A stretch of DNA of 64,000 bases, taken from the NCBI GenBank assembly GCA_903994365.1, contig CAJEXL010000009.1:25709-89708 (forward strand). Direction: 5' to 3'. Below the pieces are notes generated by a model. That model searched no databases and had not been told where the DNA came from. It saw only the letters and a list, made by a program, of their open reading frames with translations. This DNA comes from an uncultured Chlorobiaceae bacterium. GTDB taxonomy: Bacteria > Bacteroidota > Chlorobiia > Chlorobiales > Chlorobiaceae. Below, piece after piece: positions 46,813 to 56,196 of the stretch. Every line of letters starts with the position of its first letter. Position 1 is the first letter of the stretch. The position numbers and the translations under genes were made by a program.

Positions 46813-47609
46813 AGCGGCTCGACAGAGTTGCCTTAAGCAAGGCCAGGTTGCGGCATTTTGCCCAGCTTCACCAAAAAAAGTTCAGGGATTCTGAGGAGCT
46901 TTTTCTGGCGGAAGGGCTTCGCACGGTGAGAGAGATTTGCATGAATTTGCCTGATGAGGAGATGCTTGTTGCTTTGCTCGTCAGGGATGATGAAACAGAG
47001 GCTACCCGTTTTGCTGAAGCGTACAAGGGAAAGCTCTTTTCCGTCACGGAAAAAGAGTCTGCTCAGCTTTCTGGAACCTCAACCCCGCAGGGGATTTTCG
47101 GCGTTTTCCGACAGCAGCGGCAGGATGAGCCTGAGGCTGCGGAAAAGCCCGGGCGATCGCTCATCGTTGCCCTTGATGATCTTCAGGATCCAGGTAATGT
47201 CGGTACCATTCTCAGAACGGCGGTATGGTTTGGCGCTGATGCCATGATCTGCAGCGTTGGAACTGCCGACCGCTATAATCCCAAAGTGATACGTTCCTGC
47301 GCTGGAAGCATTTTTGCTCTCCGCCATTACGGTGTTGGGCAGCTTCATCAGGAGCTTCGCCGTCTTCAAACGCTCGGCTATTCCATTGTCTGTTCGTCGC
47401 TTGAGGGCAAGGATTTCAGGGAATTCGCAGCATGGCCTGAAAAAGTTGTACTGGTGATAGGCAACGAAGCCAACGGTGTCAGCGAATTGGTAAAAGCACT
47501 GGCTGACCTCCTGGTGCGCATTCCTCATGCTGGCGCACAGGCGAAGGTCGATTCGCTTAATGCTTCAGTCTCTGCTGCGATTCTGATGGAGCGGCTGGTG
47601 CTGGGCTGA
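46809..47609 (+). CDS. TrmH/SpoU-family RNA 2'-O-methyltransferase
   Basis: The 266-residue product is a SPOUT methyltransferase. It has an N-terminal substrate-binding domain (ELFLAEGLRTVREI) and the knotted catalytic domain with DLQDPGNVGTILRTAVWFGA. VIGNEANGVSELVKALADLL and IPHAGAQAKVDSLNASVSAA complete it. It fits the RlmB/TsnR-like branch that methylates 23S rRNA or tRNA ribose; the exact target cannot be told. Confidence 0.88.
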   Translation: MKRLDRVALSKARLRHFAQLHQKKFRDSEELFLAEGLRTVREICMNLPDEEMLVALLVRDDETEATRFAEAYKGKLFSVTEKESAQLSGTSTPQGIFGVFRQQRQDEPEAAEKPGRSLIVALDDLQDPGNVGTILRTAVWFGADAMICSVGTADRYNPKVIRSCAGSIFALRHYGVGQLHQELRRLQTLGYSIVCSSLEGKDFREFAAWPEKVVLVIGNEANGVSELVKALADLLVRIPHAGAQAKVDSLNASVSAAILMERLVLG

Positions 47610-47796
47610 AGGGGTATGTATTAACTACGGATCTTTATCGGCAATGATCTGGATAGGTTCGCTCATTATGGTCGAAAAATTGACGTTTGCGTCGAATTTT
47701 GTGCGTTGTAGCGAGACGTTTTCTTGCAATGGCGGCTGCGTACAAATGAACATCCCCGCAACGTTGGCGGGGTTCGTTCAAAAATGGATTTTTTGT

Positions 47797-48555
47797 TTAC
47801 CCGTTCTCCCCGTCGATATTCATGGTTGGATGCAGATGCACCGGCTTCGCAGATTTTTTGCGCAGGCTGATATTCAGCATCTCGACAGCGACTGAGAAGG
47901 TCATGGCGAAGTAGATGTATCCTTTGGGAATTTCAAATCCAACACCCTCGGCAAGCAAGGTGACGCCCACAAGAATCAGAAAGCTGAGCGCGAGCATCTT
48001 GATGGTCGGGTGAGCTTCAACATAATCACTGATAGCCTTGGCACCCAGCATCATGATGCCAATCGAGATCATGATGGCGATGACCATCACCTGAACATCT
48101 TCGGCAAGGCCTACTGCGGTAATAACTGAGTCAAGCGAAAAGACAATATCAATGACCGCTATTTGCAGCATGGTGAGGATAAAGGCTTTTCCGGAAGCCG
48201 CTCCTGAGCCCTCTTCCTCTGCACCCTCAAGGCTCTGGTGAATTTCATGGGTACTTTTTGCCAGCAGAAAGAGTCCACCACCAAGCAGAATCAGGTCACG
48301 ACCTGAAAAGGTGTGGCTGAGCAGGGTAAAAAGGTCGGTTGTCAAACTCATCACCCAGCTTATTGAGAGCAAGAGGGCAACTCTCGTGAACATGGCAAGT
48401 CCGAGGCCAATGACCCGTCCTTTGCTCTGCTGCTCTTTTGGCAGGCGCCCGACGATGATTGAGATGAAAATAATGTTGTCAATGCCGAGAACTATCTCCA
48501 GAGCCGTTAATGTTGCCAATGCAATCCAGGCTTCTGGCTGCGTGATCCATTCCAT
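47797..48555 (-). CDS. TerC-family integral membrane protein
   Basis: TerC/Alx/YkoY proteins are linked to metal (manganese) export or metal supply to exported enzymes. The 252-residue product has about seven membrane helices and the two conserved acidic motifs, LGIDNIIFISIIVGRLP and DIVFSLDSVITAVG. LILVGVTLLAEG precedes the last helices, as in the family. Length is normal. No tellurite genes are adjacent. Confidence 0.88.
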   Translation of the reverse strand: MEWITQPEAWIALATLTALEIVLGIDNIIFISIIVGRLPKEQQSKGRVIGLGLAMFTRVALLLSISWVMSLTTDLFTLLSHTFSGRDLILLGGGLFLLAKSTHEIHQSLEGAEEEGSGAASGKAFILTMLQIAVIDIVFSLDSVITAVGLAEDVQVMVIAIMISIGIMMLGAKAISDYVEAHPTIKMLALSFLILVGVTLLAEGVGFEIPKGYIYFAMTFSVAVEMLNISLRKKSAKPVHLHPTMNIDGENG

Positions 48556-48736
48556 AAAAAGTCAGATTAGAGTAACTGTTGCTGAAAAAGCTTATTCTTA
48601 TATGTAATGTACGGAACGGATTGTGCTCTGCCAAAAAACACTCATCCGACGTACTCTTCTCTCCACGACATTGTAGTCGAAAGCCCTTGATATGGCAGGA
48701 GAGCAAGGATAATGCTGCACGATATACATCCTTTCT

Positions 48737-50125
48737 ATGCAAAGAGATAAGTTTTTTTCTGAATTGGCAATGTTGAGAGCCACATTTCAACAAGGCACAA
48801 CCAGAGATCTGAAGTGGAGGCGCACGCAGTTGCTTGCACTTGACACGTTTCTCGTTGAATGCGAAGCTGAAATTGCCAGGGCTTTACACGACGATTTGCG
48901 AAAATCCCCAGCCGAATCATTTTTAACCGAAACCAACTTTCTTCGTGGCGAAATCCGATTTGCTCTCAGGCATCTTAAATCATGGATGAAGCCTCATCGC
49001 GTTTTGGTTCCGCTTATCTATCAACCAGCAAAAGCCCATTATTCGCGTGAGCCTTATGGTGTTGTACTCATTATTGGCGCCTGGAATTATCCTCTGCAAC
49101 TTTGTCTGGCACCGCTGATAAGCGCTCTTGCTGCTGGTAATTGTGCGGTGATAAAACCTTCGGAACAGGCTCCGCATACCTCCGCAGTTATTGCAACAAG
49201 GCTGAAAGATTATCTTGACCGGAGCGCAATCTGTGTGATTGAAGGGGGTGTGGAGGAGGGTAAAGCTCTGCTTGAACAGAGATTTGACTACATCTTTTAC
49301 ACCGGCAGTCAGGAAATCGGGCAAAAGGTGATGCTTGCCGCAGCAAGGCATCTGACACCCTTGACGCTTGAACTGGGAGGAAAATGCCCCTGCATTGTTG
49401 ATGAAGATGCTGATATCAAGATTGCTGCACGCCGGATCGTATGGGCGAAGTTTTTGAATGCCGGTCAGACCTGCCTTGCGCCAGATTATCTTCTGGTGCA
49501 CGAAAAACGGACGGATGAGCTCTTTCTGTCGATGCAGCAGGCGATCACTGATTTTTATGGAGCTGATCCCCGGCAGAGTCCCGATTATCCCCGAATTATT
49601 AACGAGCATCATCTCCAGCGGCTTCAGATGCTGCTTGAAGGCACCACGCTGTCATGCGGTGGCGATACTGACTCCGTTGATCGATATGTTGCTCCAACCA
49701 TTCTTCGTGGAGTTCGACCTGAATCACCTCTGATGCAATCAGAGATCTTTGGACCACTGTTGCCGGTTATGGCCTATCGGGAACTTGATGAAGCACTTGC
49801 TTTTATTCGTCAGGGAAAAGAGCCGTTAGCAATCTATCTCTTCTCCTCTGACCGACAGGTGCAGGAGCGAGTGTTGCGTCACTCCCGTTCAGGTGGCCTC
49901 TGCATTAATGATCTCCTTTTTCAGGCAGCAATTCACAGCCTTCCGTTCGGAGGGTTTGGCGGAAGCGGGTTTGGTGCTTATCATGGTCGTGCCGGATTCG
50001 AGACCTTTTCCTGTCAGCGAAGCGTGTTGCACCGAGCATTGCATCCCGACCCTGATCTGCGCTATCCTCCATACGGCATCCGGAAGATCGGCTTTCTCAG
50101 GCGACTTGTCAGCGGTGTAACGTAG
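48737..50125 (+). CDS. Aldehyde dehydrogenase, ALDH3 type
   Basis: ALDH3-type enzymes oxidise medium- and long-chain aldehydes with NAD(P). The 462-residue product has EPYGVVLIIGAWNYPLQL, AAGNCAVIKPSE and NAD-binding FYTGSQEIGQKVM. Glu is in LELGGKCPCIV and the catalytic Cys in NAGQTCLAPDY. EIFGPLLPV and LPFGGFGGSGFGAYHG follow. Tail residues after about 440 are basic and hydrophobic. A fatty aldehyde role is likely. Confidence 0.9.
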   Translation: MQRDKFFSELAMLRATFQQGTTRDLKWRRTQLLALDTFLVECEAEIARALHDDLRKSPAESFLTETNFLRGEIRFALRHLKSWMKPHRVLVPLIYQPAKAHYSREPYGVVLIIGAWNYPLQLCLAPLISALAAGNCAVIKPSEQAPHTSAVIATRLKDYLDRSAICVIEGGVEEGKALLEQRFDYIFYTGSQEIGQKVMLAAARHLTPLTLELGGKCPCIVDEDADIKIAARRIVWAKFLNAGQTCLAPDYLLVHEKRTDELFLSMQQAITDFYGADPRQSPDYPRIINEHHLQRLQMLLEGTTLSCGGDTDSVDRYVAPTILRGVRPESPLMQSEIFGPLLPVMAYRELDEALAFIRQGKEPLAIYLFSSDRQVQERVLRHSRSGGLCINDLLFQAAIHSLPFGGFGGSGFGAYHGRAGFETFSCQRSVLHRALHPDPDLRYPPYGIRKIGFLRRLVSGVT

Positions 50126-50253
50126 GCTCTCCTTCAGCTTCTATGAAGTCAGGCCGAAACAGGGGGTATGCGGCTTGCTCTTGGTACCGTAATATGTTAC
50201 TTTGGAAGTAAATTGTCGGGTTGTTTTTTTTAATAAAGTTGAAAAAGTCAGTA

Positions 50254-50814
50254 ATGAAAAAAACAGTTGCAGGGATTGTGCTTGGTTTTATGGCGTTAAC
50301 CTGTTTCGCGCCATCGGCGAGTGCCGCAATGCCCTATGTGCGCGGTGCGGTTGGCATTGCTTCAATGGGTGATTCTGAGCACACTGCCAGCTCTTTCGAT
50401 ACAGGCTATACTGTTGCTGGAGCTCTGGGGTTTGACCGTGGCCAATATCGTCTTGAAGCTGAGCTTGGAAGTCAGACAGTGGGAGTAAAGAATAGTGCCC
50501 GCGAGGTCTCTATGACGACTTATATGGCCAATTACTATTATGATATAGAGATTCCTCTTGCACCGGTCAAGCCTTTTATTTCAGCCGGAGTTGGTTTTGC
50601 GAATGTTGTTGAAGATGATGCTTTGGGTGCTGAGGTCGATGACAGGGTTCTTGCCTGGCAGATCGGTGCTGGAGTTGGATTCAGTGTTGCTCCTTTTGTC
50701 ACTTGTGATGTGCAGTATCGACATTTTACAACAGCCGATCCTGAATTGGCAGGAGGCAAGAAATATAGTATTGGATCGAATAATGTGACTATTGGTTTGA
50801 GAGTCACTTTGTGA
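50254..50814 (+). CDS. Outer-membrane beta-barrel protein (OmpA/OmpX-like)
   Basis: The 186-residue product has a signal peptide (KKTVAGIVLGFMALTCF, ending SASA). Eight alternating strands follow (MPYVRGAVGIASM, YTVAGALGFD, YRLEAELGSQ, TYMANYYYDIEIPL, KPFISAGVGFANV, LAWQIGAGVGFSV, VTCDVQYRHF, NNVTIGLRVTL). It ends in the usual hydrophobic residue pattern. This is the small barrel plan of OMP_b-brl proteins. The ATG at 50254 starts the signal; 50221 would precede it needlessly. Confidence 0.82.
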   Translation: MKKTVAGIVLGFMALTCFAPSASAAMPYVRGAVGIASMGDSEHTASSFDTGYTVAGALGFDRGQYRLEAELGSQTVGVKNSAREVSMTTYMANYYYDIEIPLAPVKPFISAGVGFANVVEDDALGAEVDDRVLAWQIGAGVGFSVAPFVTCDVQYRHFTTADPELAGGKKYSIGSNNVTIGLRVTL

Positions 50815-50873
50815 GGCAATGATTCCAGGTTTTTTACCTCTTTGTCATTAACCGTTTAACAGGGGAGGTTGCT

Positions 50874-51344
50874 GTGCCTATTCGCAAATTGAGGGAGTTT
50901 CTTGATAGTCACGCTGTCAGGTATTTTTTGGTCAGCCATTCACCGGCCTATACGGCACAGGAGATTGCTGCGTCTGCTCATGTTCCAGGAAAAGAGCTTG
51001 CCAAAACCGTTATTGTGACGATCGCCGGAAAAATGGCCATGGTTGTTTTACCAGCTTCCCGTCAGCTTGACTTTAACCTGCTGCGGGAGCTTTCTGGCAC
51101 ACAGGAGGTTGAGCTTGCCAGCGAAAAAGAGTTTGTTGATCTCTTCCCCGGATGTGAGATTGGTGCCATGCCTCCTTTTGGTAATCTTTATGGTATGGAT
51201 GTTTATGTCTCTGAAGAGCTTGAAGATGATGACGATATAGCTTTTAATGCCGGAGCTCATACTGAACTCTTGCGCCTCTCCTACGACAGTTACAAGAGGC
51301 TGGTTCATCCAAAAGTTGCGAAGCTCTCTCTTCCAGTGAAGTGA
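50874..51344 (+). CDS. YbaK/EbsC-type aminoacyl-tRNA deacylase domain protein
   Basis: YbaK/ProX-type proteins hydrolyse mischarged aminoacyl-tRNAs. The 156-residue product has YTAQEIAASAHVPGKELAKT, GAMPPFGNLYGMDVYV and FNAGAHTELLRLSYDSYKRL, all as in the family. The start is GTG, placed 4 nt after GGGAGG. The target tRNA cannot be told. Confidence 0.85.
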   Translation: MPIRKLREFLDSHAVRYFLVSHSPAYTAQEIAASAHVPGKELAKTVIVTIAGKMAMVVLPASRQLDFNLLRELSGTQEVELASEKEFVDLFPGCEIGAMPPFGNLYGMDVYVSEELEDDDDIAFNAGAHTELLRLSYDSYKRLVHPKVAKLSLPVK

Positions 51345-51455
51345 GCAACGGTCGGCATGATGGATTTTTCAGGGGAAATGTTACCTTTGGTGCGTGACTT
51401 CCGGGAGTAAAGAGAAGAGGATTCATGAGATTGGTAGCATTGAAACTGAATTCTT

Positions 51456-52607
51456 ATGAAAATAGCCTTATACGCAGGCACCTATGTCAAGGATAAGGAT
51501 GGTGCTGTTAAATCCATCTATCAACTGGTCTCTTCATTCAGGCACAACGGCCATGAGGTCGTTGTGTGGTCTCCTGATGTCTCTTCGAGCAACGATCATC
51601 ATGGCATGGCGGTCAATAAAATGCCATCTGTTCCGATTCCGCTCTATCCTGATTATAAACTTGGTTTTTTTACAAAGGAAACTCGTCGGCAGCTTGATGC
51701 CTTTGCACCGGATATCGTGCATATTTCGACACCTGATATTATCGGCAGAGCGTTTCTTCTTTATGCTCGACAGAAAAATATGCCGGTTGCCTCTGCCTTT
51801 CACACCGATTTCCCATCCTACTTCGCCTACTATCACCTCGGGTTTGCGGTAAAGTCCGCCTGGCGCTATCTGATGTGGTTTTACAATAACTGCAATGAAG
51901 TGCTCGCTCCGAATGAGTGCGTCCGGTTGAAGCTGGAGAGCTATTGCATTAATAATGTTGCTATCTGGTCGCGGGGCATTGACAAGGGGCTGTTTGATCC
52001 ATCCCGTCGTTCTCAACAACGTCGTCTTGCCTGGAATGCTGAGCAGAAGACGGTTTTTATCTATGCCGGGCGATTTGTGCCCTATAAAGATACCGAAGTG
52101 GTCATGCAGGTTTACGAGCGCTTTATGCAGAGTGACTATGCTGATAAGGTACGGTTTGTGATGATTGGTTCCGGCCCTGAAGAGGAAGAGATGAAGCGAA
52201 GAATGCCTGAAGCGATTTTTACCGGATATCTTACAGGTGTGGAGTTACCTGTAGCTTATGCTTCAGGAGATATTTTTCTCTTTCCCTCAACCACAGAGGC
52301 ATTTTGCAATGTTGCCCTTGAAGCCATTGCGTCAGGGTTGCCAGCGGTGGTCTCGGATGCTGGCGGCTGCCGCGATATTGTTGCGCGCTCCGCTGGCGGG
52401 CTTGTTGCCCGTGCTGGAGATGTTGATGATTTTTACTTCAAATGTGTTGCATTGCTTGGTGATTCCATGCAGTATCGGCAGTTGAAGTCCAATGGACTTG
52501 TTTTTGCAGAGGCGCAGTCATGGTCTGCGGTTAATGGCGCGTTGATTGAGCGCTACCAGAAGATGGTTGAGCAGTCGAAAAAGCGAACTGCTCATGCAAC
52601 GAAGTAG
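51456..52607 (+). CDS. Group 1 (GT4) glycosyltransferase
   Basis: The 383-residue product has the GT-B plan: N-terminal GTYVKDKDGAVKSIYQLVSS, then HTDFPSYFAYYHLG and LAPNECVRLKL. The C-terminal donor domain has FIYAGRFVPYKD and MIGSGPEEEEM. FPSTTEAFCNVALEAIASGL, containing the EX7E site, precedes VVSDAGGC. The N-terminal pattern is close to glycolipid enzymes such as SqdX or mannosyltransferases, so a glycolipid role is possible but unproven. Confidence 0.85.
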   Translation: MKIALYAGTYVKDKDGAVKSIYQLVSSFRHNGHEVVVWSPDVSSSNDHHGMAVNKMPSVPIPLYPDYKLGFFTKETRRQLDAFAPDIVHISTPDIIGRAFLLYARQKNMPVASAFHTDFPSYFAYYHLGFAVKSAWRYLMWFYNNCNEVLAPNECVRLKLESYCINNVAIWSRGIDKGLFDPSRRSQQRRLAWNAEQKTVFIYAGRFVPYKDTEVVMQVYERFMQSDYADKVRFVMIGSGPEEEEMKRRMPEAIFTGYLTGVELPVAYASGDIFLFPSTTEAFCNVALEAIASGLPAVVSDAGGCRDIVARSAGGLVARAGDVDDFYFKCVALLGDSMQYRQLKSNGLVFAEAQSWSAVNGALIERYQKMVEQSKKRTAHATK

Positions 52608-52677
52608 CACAAAGTTTCAGACGTTCTATTGCTGTACAATCAGTTGCCTTTCTCGGACATTGGGCTTCTCCATACAA

Positions 52678-52711
52678 CGGTCGCCGAGCGGGGCGAAGCC
52701 CGTATCGAGGC
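52678..52711. repeat. 34-bp repeat unit, copy 1
   Basis: This GC-rich unit begins CGGTCGCCGAGCGGGGCG and ends CCGTATCGAGGC. It matches copy 2 at 32 of 34 positions. Here the closing arm GACC is lost, so only an inner GGGC-GAA-GCCC stem remains. It looks like a REP-type element. Confidence 0.85.
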
Positions 52712-52749
52712 ACTCCACGAAGTTCAGACGTGTGGCGCTATTCACATAT

Positions 52750-52783
52750 CGGTCGCCGAGTAGGGCGAAGCCCGTATCGAGGC
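52750..52783. repeat. 34-bp repeat unit, copy 2 (palindromic)
   Basis: Together with the next four bases it forms an imperfect palindrome: GGTCGCC (52751-52757) with GGCGACC (52781-52787), and an inner GGGC-GAA-GCCC stem. It starts 72 bp after copy 1 in the 243-bp gap before gnd, which is otherwise empty. Confidence 0.85.
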
Positions 52784-52850
52784 GACCGGCGCCCTTAACA
52801 GGGTGCACCACGAAACCAGAGAAAATTTTTAGCCGCATAAAACCACAAGC

Positions 52851-53753
52851 ATGATGAACACAGGACTGATTGGACTGGGAAAAATGGGTTTCAATATGGC
52901 GCAGCATCTTTTGGAGTGCGCTCATGAGCTGGTGGCGTTCGATCTCTCGCCAGAGGCAGTGGTTTCCATATCGGCACAAGGCGCTCAGGCAGCACGCTCG
53001 TTGCCGGAGTTGGCAGGTCTGCTCGATACTCCACGTCTCCTTTGGCTCATGGTGCCTGCTGGTGCTCCGGTTGACAGCACCATTGAGCAGCTTCTGCCGC
53101 TGCTTGATAAAGGCGACATCATCGTTGATGGAGGAAATTCGCATTATAAGGATTCCGAACGGAGAGCAGCTCTTCTTGAAAAGCAGGGCATCTACTTTCT
53201 TGATGCCGGAACAAGTGGTGGCCTTGAGGGGGCGCGCCATGGTGCCTGCATCATGGTTGGCGGCGACAAAAAAGCTTACGATTTTATCGAGCCATTGCTG
53301 AGCGATCTTTGTGTCGAAAACGGATATGGCTATATGGGGCGTTCCGGGTCAGGCCATTTTGCAAAAATGGTCCATAACGGTATTGAGTACGGTATGATGC
53401 AGGCGATGGGCGAGGGGTTCAACCTGCTTGATGCCAGTGGTTATGATTTTGATCTTGAAGCGGTTTCCCGGGTCTGGGCAAATGGTTCGGTGATTCGTGG
53501 CTGGCTGATGGATCTCATGGTTCAGGCGCTGCAGAAAGATCCAAAGCTCGATTATCTCACCGGTGCTATTGCCGATTCTGGTGAGGGTCGCTGGACGGTG
53601 GAAGCGGCTCTTGATCATGAAGTATCGATTCCTGTCATCGCAGCATCTCTCTTTACCCGCTACCGTTCACGTTCTGAAGGGAATATATCGGACAAAGTTG
53701 TGGCAGCGTTGCGTCATGAATTTGGCGGTCACGCTTTTGTTGAGAAACCATAA
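52851..53753 (+). CDS. gnd: 6-phosphogluconate dehydrogenase, decarboxylating, short (YqeC/GndA-like) form
   Basis: The enzyme oxidises 6-phosphogluconate to ribulose-5-phosphate and CO2. The 300-residue product has the Rossmann start TGLIGLGKMGFNMAQHLLE and the signature IIVDGGNSHYKDSERR. GTSGGLEGARHGACIMVGGD and VHNGIEYGMMQAMGEGF follow. It is much shorter than the 470-residue E. coli form and belongs to the short class that often uses NAD. Tandem ATGs at 52851 and 52854. zwf starts immediately after its stop codon. Confidence 0.92.
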   Translation: MMNTGLIGLGKMGFNMAQHLLECAHELVAFDLSPEAVVSISAQGAQAARSLPELAGLLDTPRLLWLMVPAGAPVDSTIEQLLPLLDKGDIIVDGGNSHYKDSERRAALLEKQGIYFLDAGTSGGLEGARHGACIMVGGDKKAYDFIEPLLSDLCVENGYGYMGRSGSGHFAKMVHNGIEYGMMQAMGEGFNLLDASGYDFDLEAVSRVWANGSVIRGWLMDLMVQALQKDPKLDYLTGAIADSGEGRWTVEAALDHEVSIPVIAASLFTRYRSRSEGNISDKVVAALRHEFGGHAFVEKP

Positions 53754-55202
53754 ATGGACTCTCTTATGCAAGTAAAACCTGACAATTGCACCATCATCAT
53801 TTTTGGAGCCAGCAGCGACCTTGCTGCCCGCAAACTCTTTCCCTCGCTCTATGAGCTTGCCTTGTGGGGCAACCTTCCCGATAATTATCGCATTATCGGC
53901 GTTGGTCGCGCAGCTCTCTCTCATGAGGAGTTCCGTTCTTTTATGCAGGAAAAGATGGCAGGAATATTTCCTGACAGCGTGCGGGATGAGGCCGCTTATG
54001 CTGCATTTATTGCCCGTATCTCTTATGTGCGGCTCGATCTTGTGGAGCCCGATGATTATCAGGCGTTGAGTCAGGGGATTCTTTCAATGGCTTCAGAGTC
54101 GTGCAGTTGTGCCAATTTGCTCTTTTATCTTGCGACGCCCCCCAGTCTCGCGCCGGTTATTGTCCGCAATTTGCAACATGCCGGGCTTGGCGAAAAGGAT
54201 GGTTGCATGGTTGGATGGCGGAAAATTATCGTTGAAAAACCTTATGGACGGGATTTGCAGACGGCACGCGAGCTGAACAGCGTTATCGGTGAGGTCTTCA
54301 GCGAAAAGCGTGTCTTCAGAATTGACCACTATCTGGGCAAGGAGACGGTGCAGAACATTATGGTTTTCCGCTTTTCCAACGGAATTTTTGAGCCATTGTG
54401 GAATCGCCATCATATTGCAAACGTCACCATTACCATTGCCGAAGATTTCGGCATTCGTGACCGTGGTGTCTTTTATGAAGAGGCGGGTCTGCTTCGCGAC
54501 ATTATGCAGAACCATGCGTTGCAGCTTCTTGCTGCCGTTGCCATGGAGCCGCCGGTTGATCTTTCAGCGGATGCCGTGCGCGACGAAAAAGCCAAGGTGC
54601 TTCGCTCAATTCGTCAGTTTACAGCAGAGAGTGTCGATCACTCAGTGGTGCTTGGACAGTATGATGGCTACCGTGCTGAAAAAAATGTTGCCTCTGATTC
54701 AACGGTTGAGACCTTTGCCGCCATCAAGTTTTTTATCGACAACTGGCGCTGGAAGGATGTTCCTTTTTATGTCAAGGCAGGCAAAAATCTCGCCAAAACG
54801 GTGACTGAAATTGTCATTACCTTCCAGTGCCCTCCCCAGAACTATTTCGGACCTGCCGAAAGTTGCAGCTATACAGCCAACCAGGTTATCCTGCGTATCC
54901 AGCCAGAGGAGACCATTGCCATAAAGTTCGGAGCCAAGCGCCCTGGGGAATCGGTGATTACCGATCCTGTTTTTATGAAGTTCGATTACAAAACCTCGTT
55001 TACCGAGGCGGGGCTGACTCCCTATCATCGGTTGCTGCTCGATGCTCTGGTAGGGGAGCAGATGAACTTTATCCGTCAGGACAGCGTCGAATACTCGTGG
55101 GCGATTATTGATTCCATTCGTCAAGCCGTTGGGAGCCAGCCACCGGAGAGCTACCCGGTTCATTCACACGGGCCTGACTCTGTTGACAACATCTATGGTT
55201 GA
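53754..55202 (+). CDS. zwf: Glucose-6-phosphate 1-dehydrogenase
   Basis: Zwf makes 6-phosphogluconolactone and NAD(P)H, the entry to the oxidative pentose phosphate pathway. The 482-residue product has the nucleotide loop [19 protein letters not shown] and the active-site motif [13 protein letters not shown]. The segment KVLRSIRQF and the C-terminal [10 protein letters not shown] also fit. It starts directly on the gnd stop. Its last 10 bp overlap the convergent pgl gene. Confidence 0.95.
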   Translation: MDSLMQVKPDNCTIIIFGASSDLAARKLFPSLYELALWGNLPDNYRIIGVGRAALSHEEFRSFMQEKMAGIFPDSVRDEAAYAAFIARISYVRLDLVEPDDYQALSQGILSMASESCSCANLLFYLATPPSLAPVIVRNLQHAGLGEKDGCMVGWRKIIVEKPYGRDLQTARELNSVIGEVFSEKRVFRIDHYLGKETVQNIMVFRFSNGIFEPLWNRHHIANVTITIAEDFGIRDRGVFYEEAGLLRDIMQNHALQLLAAVAMEPPVDLSADAVRDEKAKVLRSIRQFTAESVDHSVVLGQYDGYRAEKNVASDSTVETFAAIKFFIDNWRWKDVPFYVKAGKNLAKTVTEIVITFQCPPQNYFGPAESCSYTANQVILRIQPEETIAIKFGAKRPGESVITDPVFMKFDYKTSFTEAGLTPYHRLLLDALVGEQMNFIRQDSVEYSWAIIDSIRQAVGSQPPESYPVHSHGPDSVDNIYG

Positions 55203-55999
55203 GCGGTAAACCAGAAGAGTTTTCCGTTTATCGGCTTTACAAGACTCGCTGGTACGCTTTTTTCCTCTTCAAGAAATATCTTTTCAGCCAGTTCGCTTTT
55301 CTCTTTTCCGGTGGTGAAGAAGAGTATGTTCCGCGCGTGGTTGATGACCGGCAGGGTCAGGGTGAGCCGTTTTCCCGGTGGGTTTCCGAATGGGGCGTTT
55401 ACCGAAAGTACCCATTGCCTTTTCTCCTCAAGTGCTTCAGTATTGTCAGCAAAGAGCGATGCGGTGTGGCCATCATCGCCGAGACCGAGCAGGATGAGGT
55501 CAAAATGCGGGAATGGTTGTTCTGCGAAGCTCTCTTCAGACACGAAGAATGTGCGGATGGCATCTTCATATTCCCTTGCGGCCTCTTCTGTATCAGCTTT
55601 TTCTCCAGCCATTCTGACGAGATGACGTGTGTCAATACCTGAATCCGGTAGCAGCGTTTCCCGAATCATCCGCTCATTACTGTCGGGATGGTCGATTGGG
55701 ACGCACCGCTCATCGCCCATGAAAAACCATGTCTTTTCGGGAAGCTGGTGGAGAGTCTCTCTGTTTTTCGACCAGCCATCAGGGAGTGGAAGTTCATAGT
55801 GTTCCAGCAGTTCACCGCTCACTCCTTGCGCAAGCCGCTTGTAGAGAATTCGTGGCGAATTACCTCCAGCAAGTACCATCAAGAATCGTCCACGTTCAGC
55901 AACGGCACGGTAAGCCTCCGCAACGATCAGCGCTGCGGCATGTTCTGTTGTTGCAGTTTCGTTGCCATGGTAGAGGAACTTGTGTGAATATCTGTTCAT
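55193..55999 (-). CDS. pgl: 6-phosphogluconolactonase
   Basis: Pgl opens the lactone made by Zwf. The 268-residue product is of the NagB/RpiA-like DevB type. It has [38 protein letters not shown] and [18 protein letters not shown]. The ATG at 55999 gives the normal N-terminus MNRYSHKF; the frame runs further up to 56140 without family features. It converges on zwf and completes gnd-zwf-pgl as one pathway block. Confidence 0.92.
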   Translation of the reverse strand: MNRYSHKFLYHGNETATTEHAAALIVAEAYRAVAERGRFLMVLAGGNSPRILYKRLAQGVSGELLEHYELPLPDGWSKNRETLHQLPEKTWFFMGDERCVPIDHPDSNERMIRETLLPDSGIDTRHLVRMAGEKADTEEAAREYEDAIRTFFVSEESFAEQPFPHFDLILLGLGDDGHTASLFADNTEALEEKRQWVLSVNAPFGNPPGKRLTLTLPVINHARNILFFTTGKEKSELAEKIFLEEEKSVPASLVKPINGKLFWFTAQP

Positions 56000-56196
56000 A
56001 ATGGATTGCTTCGTATAAAAATTGTCTGTTGCGCTACTCAGCGTCAGGAGTGTTGTATTGCGTTGCATGAATTGTTGTTGAACGGATGATGATGCAGATG
56101 GTATGATGGAGTCGCAATGGATATGTTTTGTCTCCACCAACCTTGTTGTGTAAATTGTGCTTGTTGAACATAATCATAACAAGTGGAGAAGTAAAC

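Noticed and set aside
47610..47796. Possible gene or terminator between the TrmH and terC genes
   Set aside because: A CCCCGC/GCGGGG hairpin (47754-47772) exists but lacks a T run on either side, and the small frame at 47644-47895 overlaps terC without a motif or ribosome binding site.
52546..53240. Overlapping frames on both strands across the 34-bp repeats
   Set aside because: Their apparent peptide repeats come only from translating the DNA repeat; there are no domains and they run into gnd and the GT4 gene.
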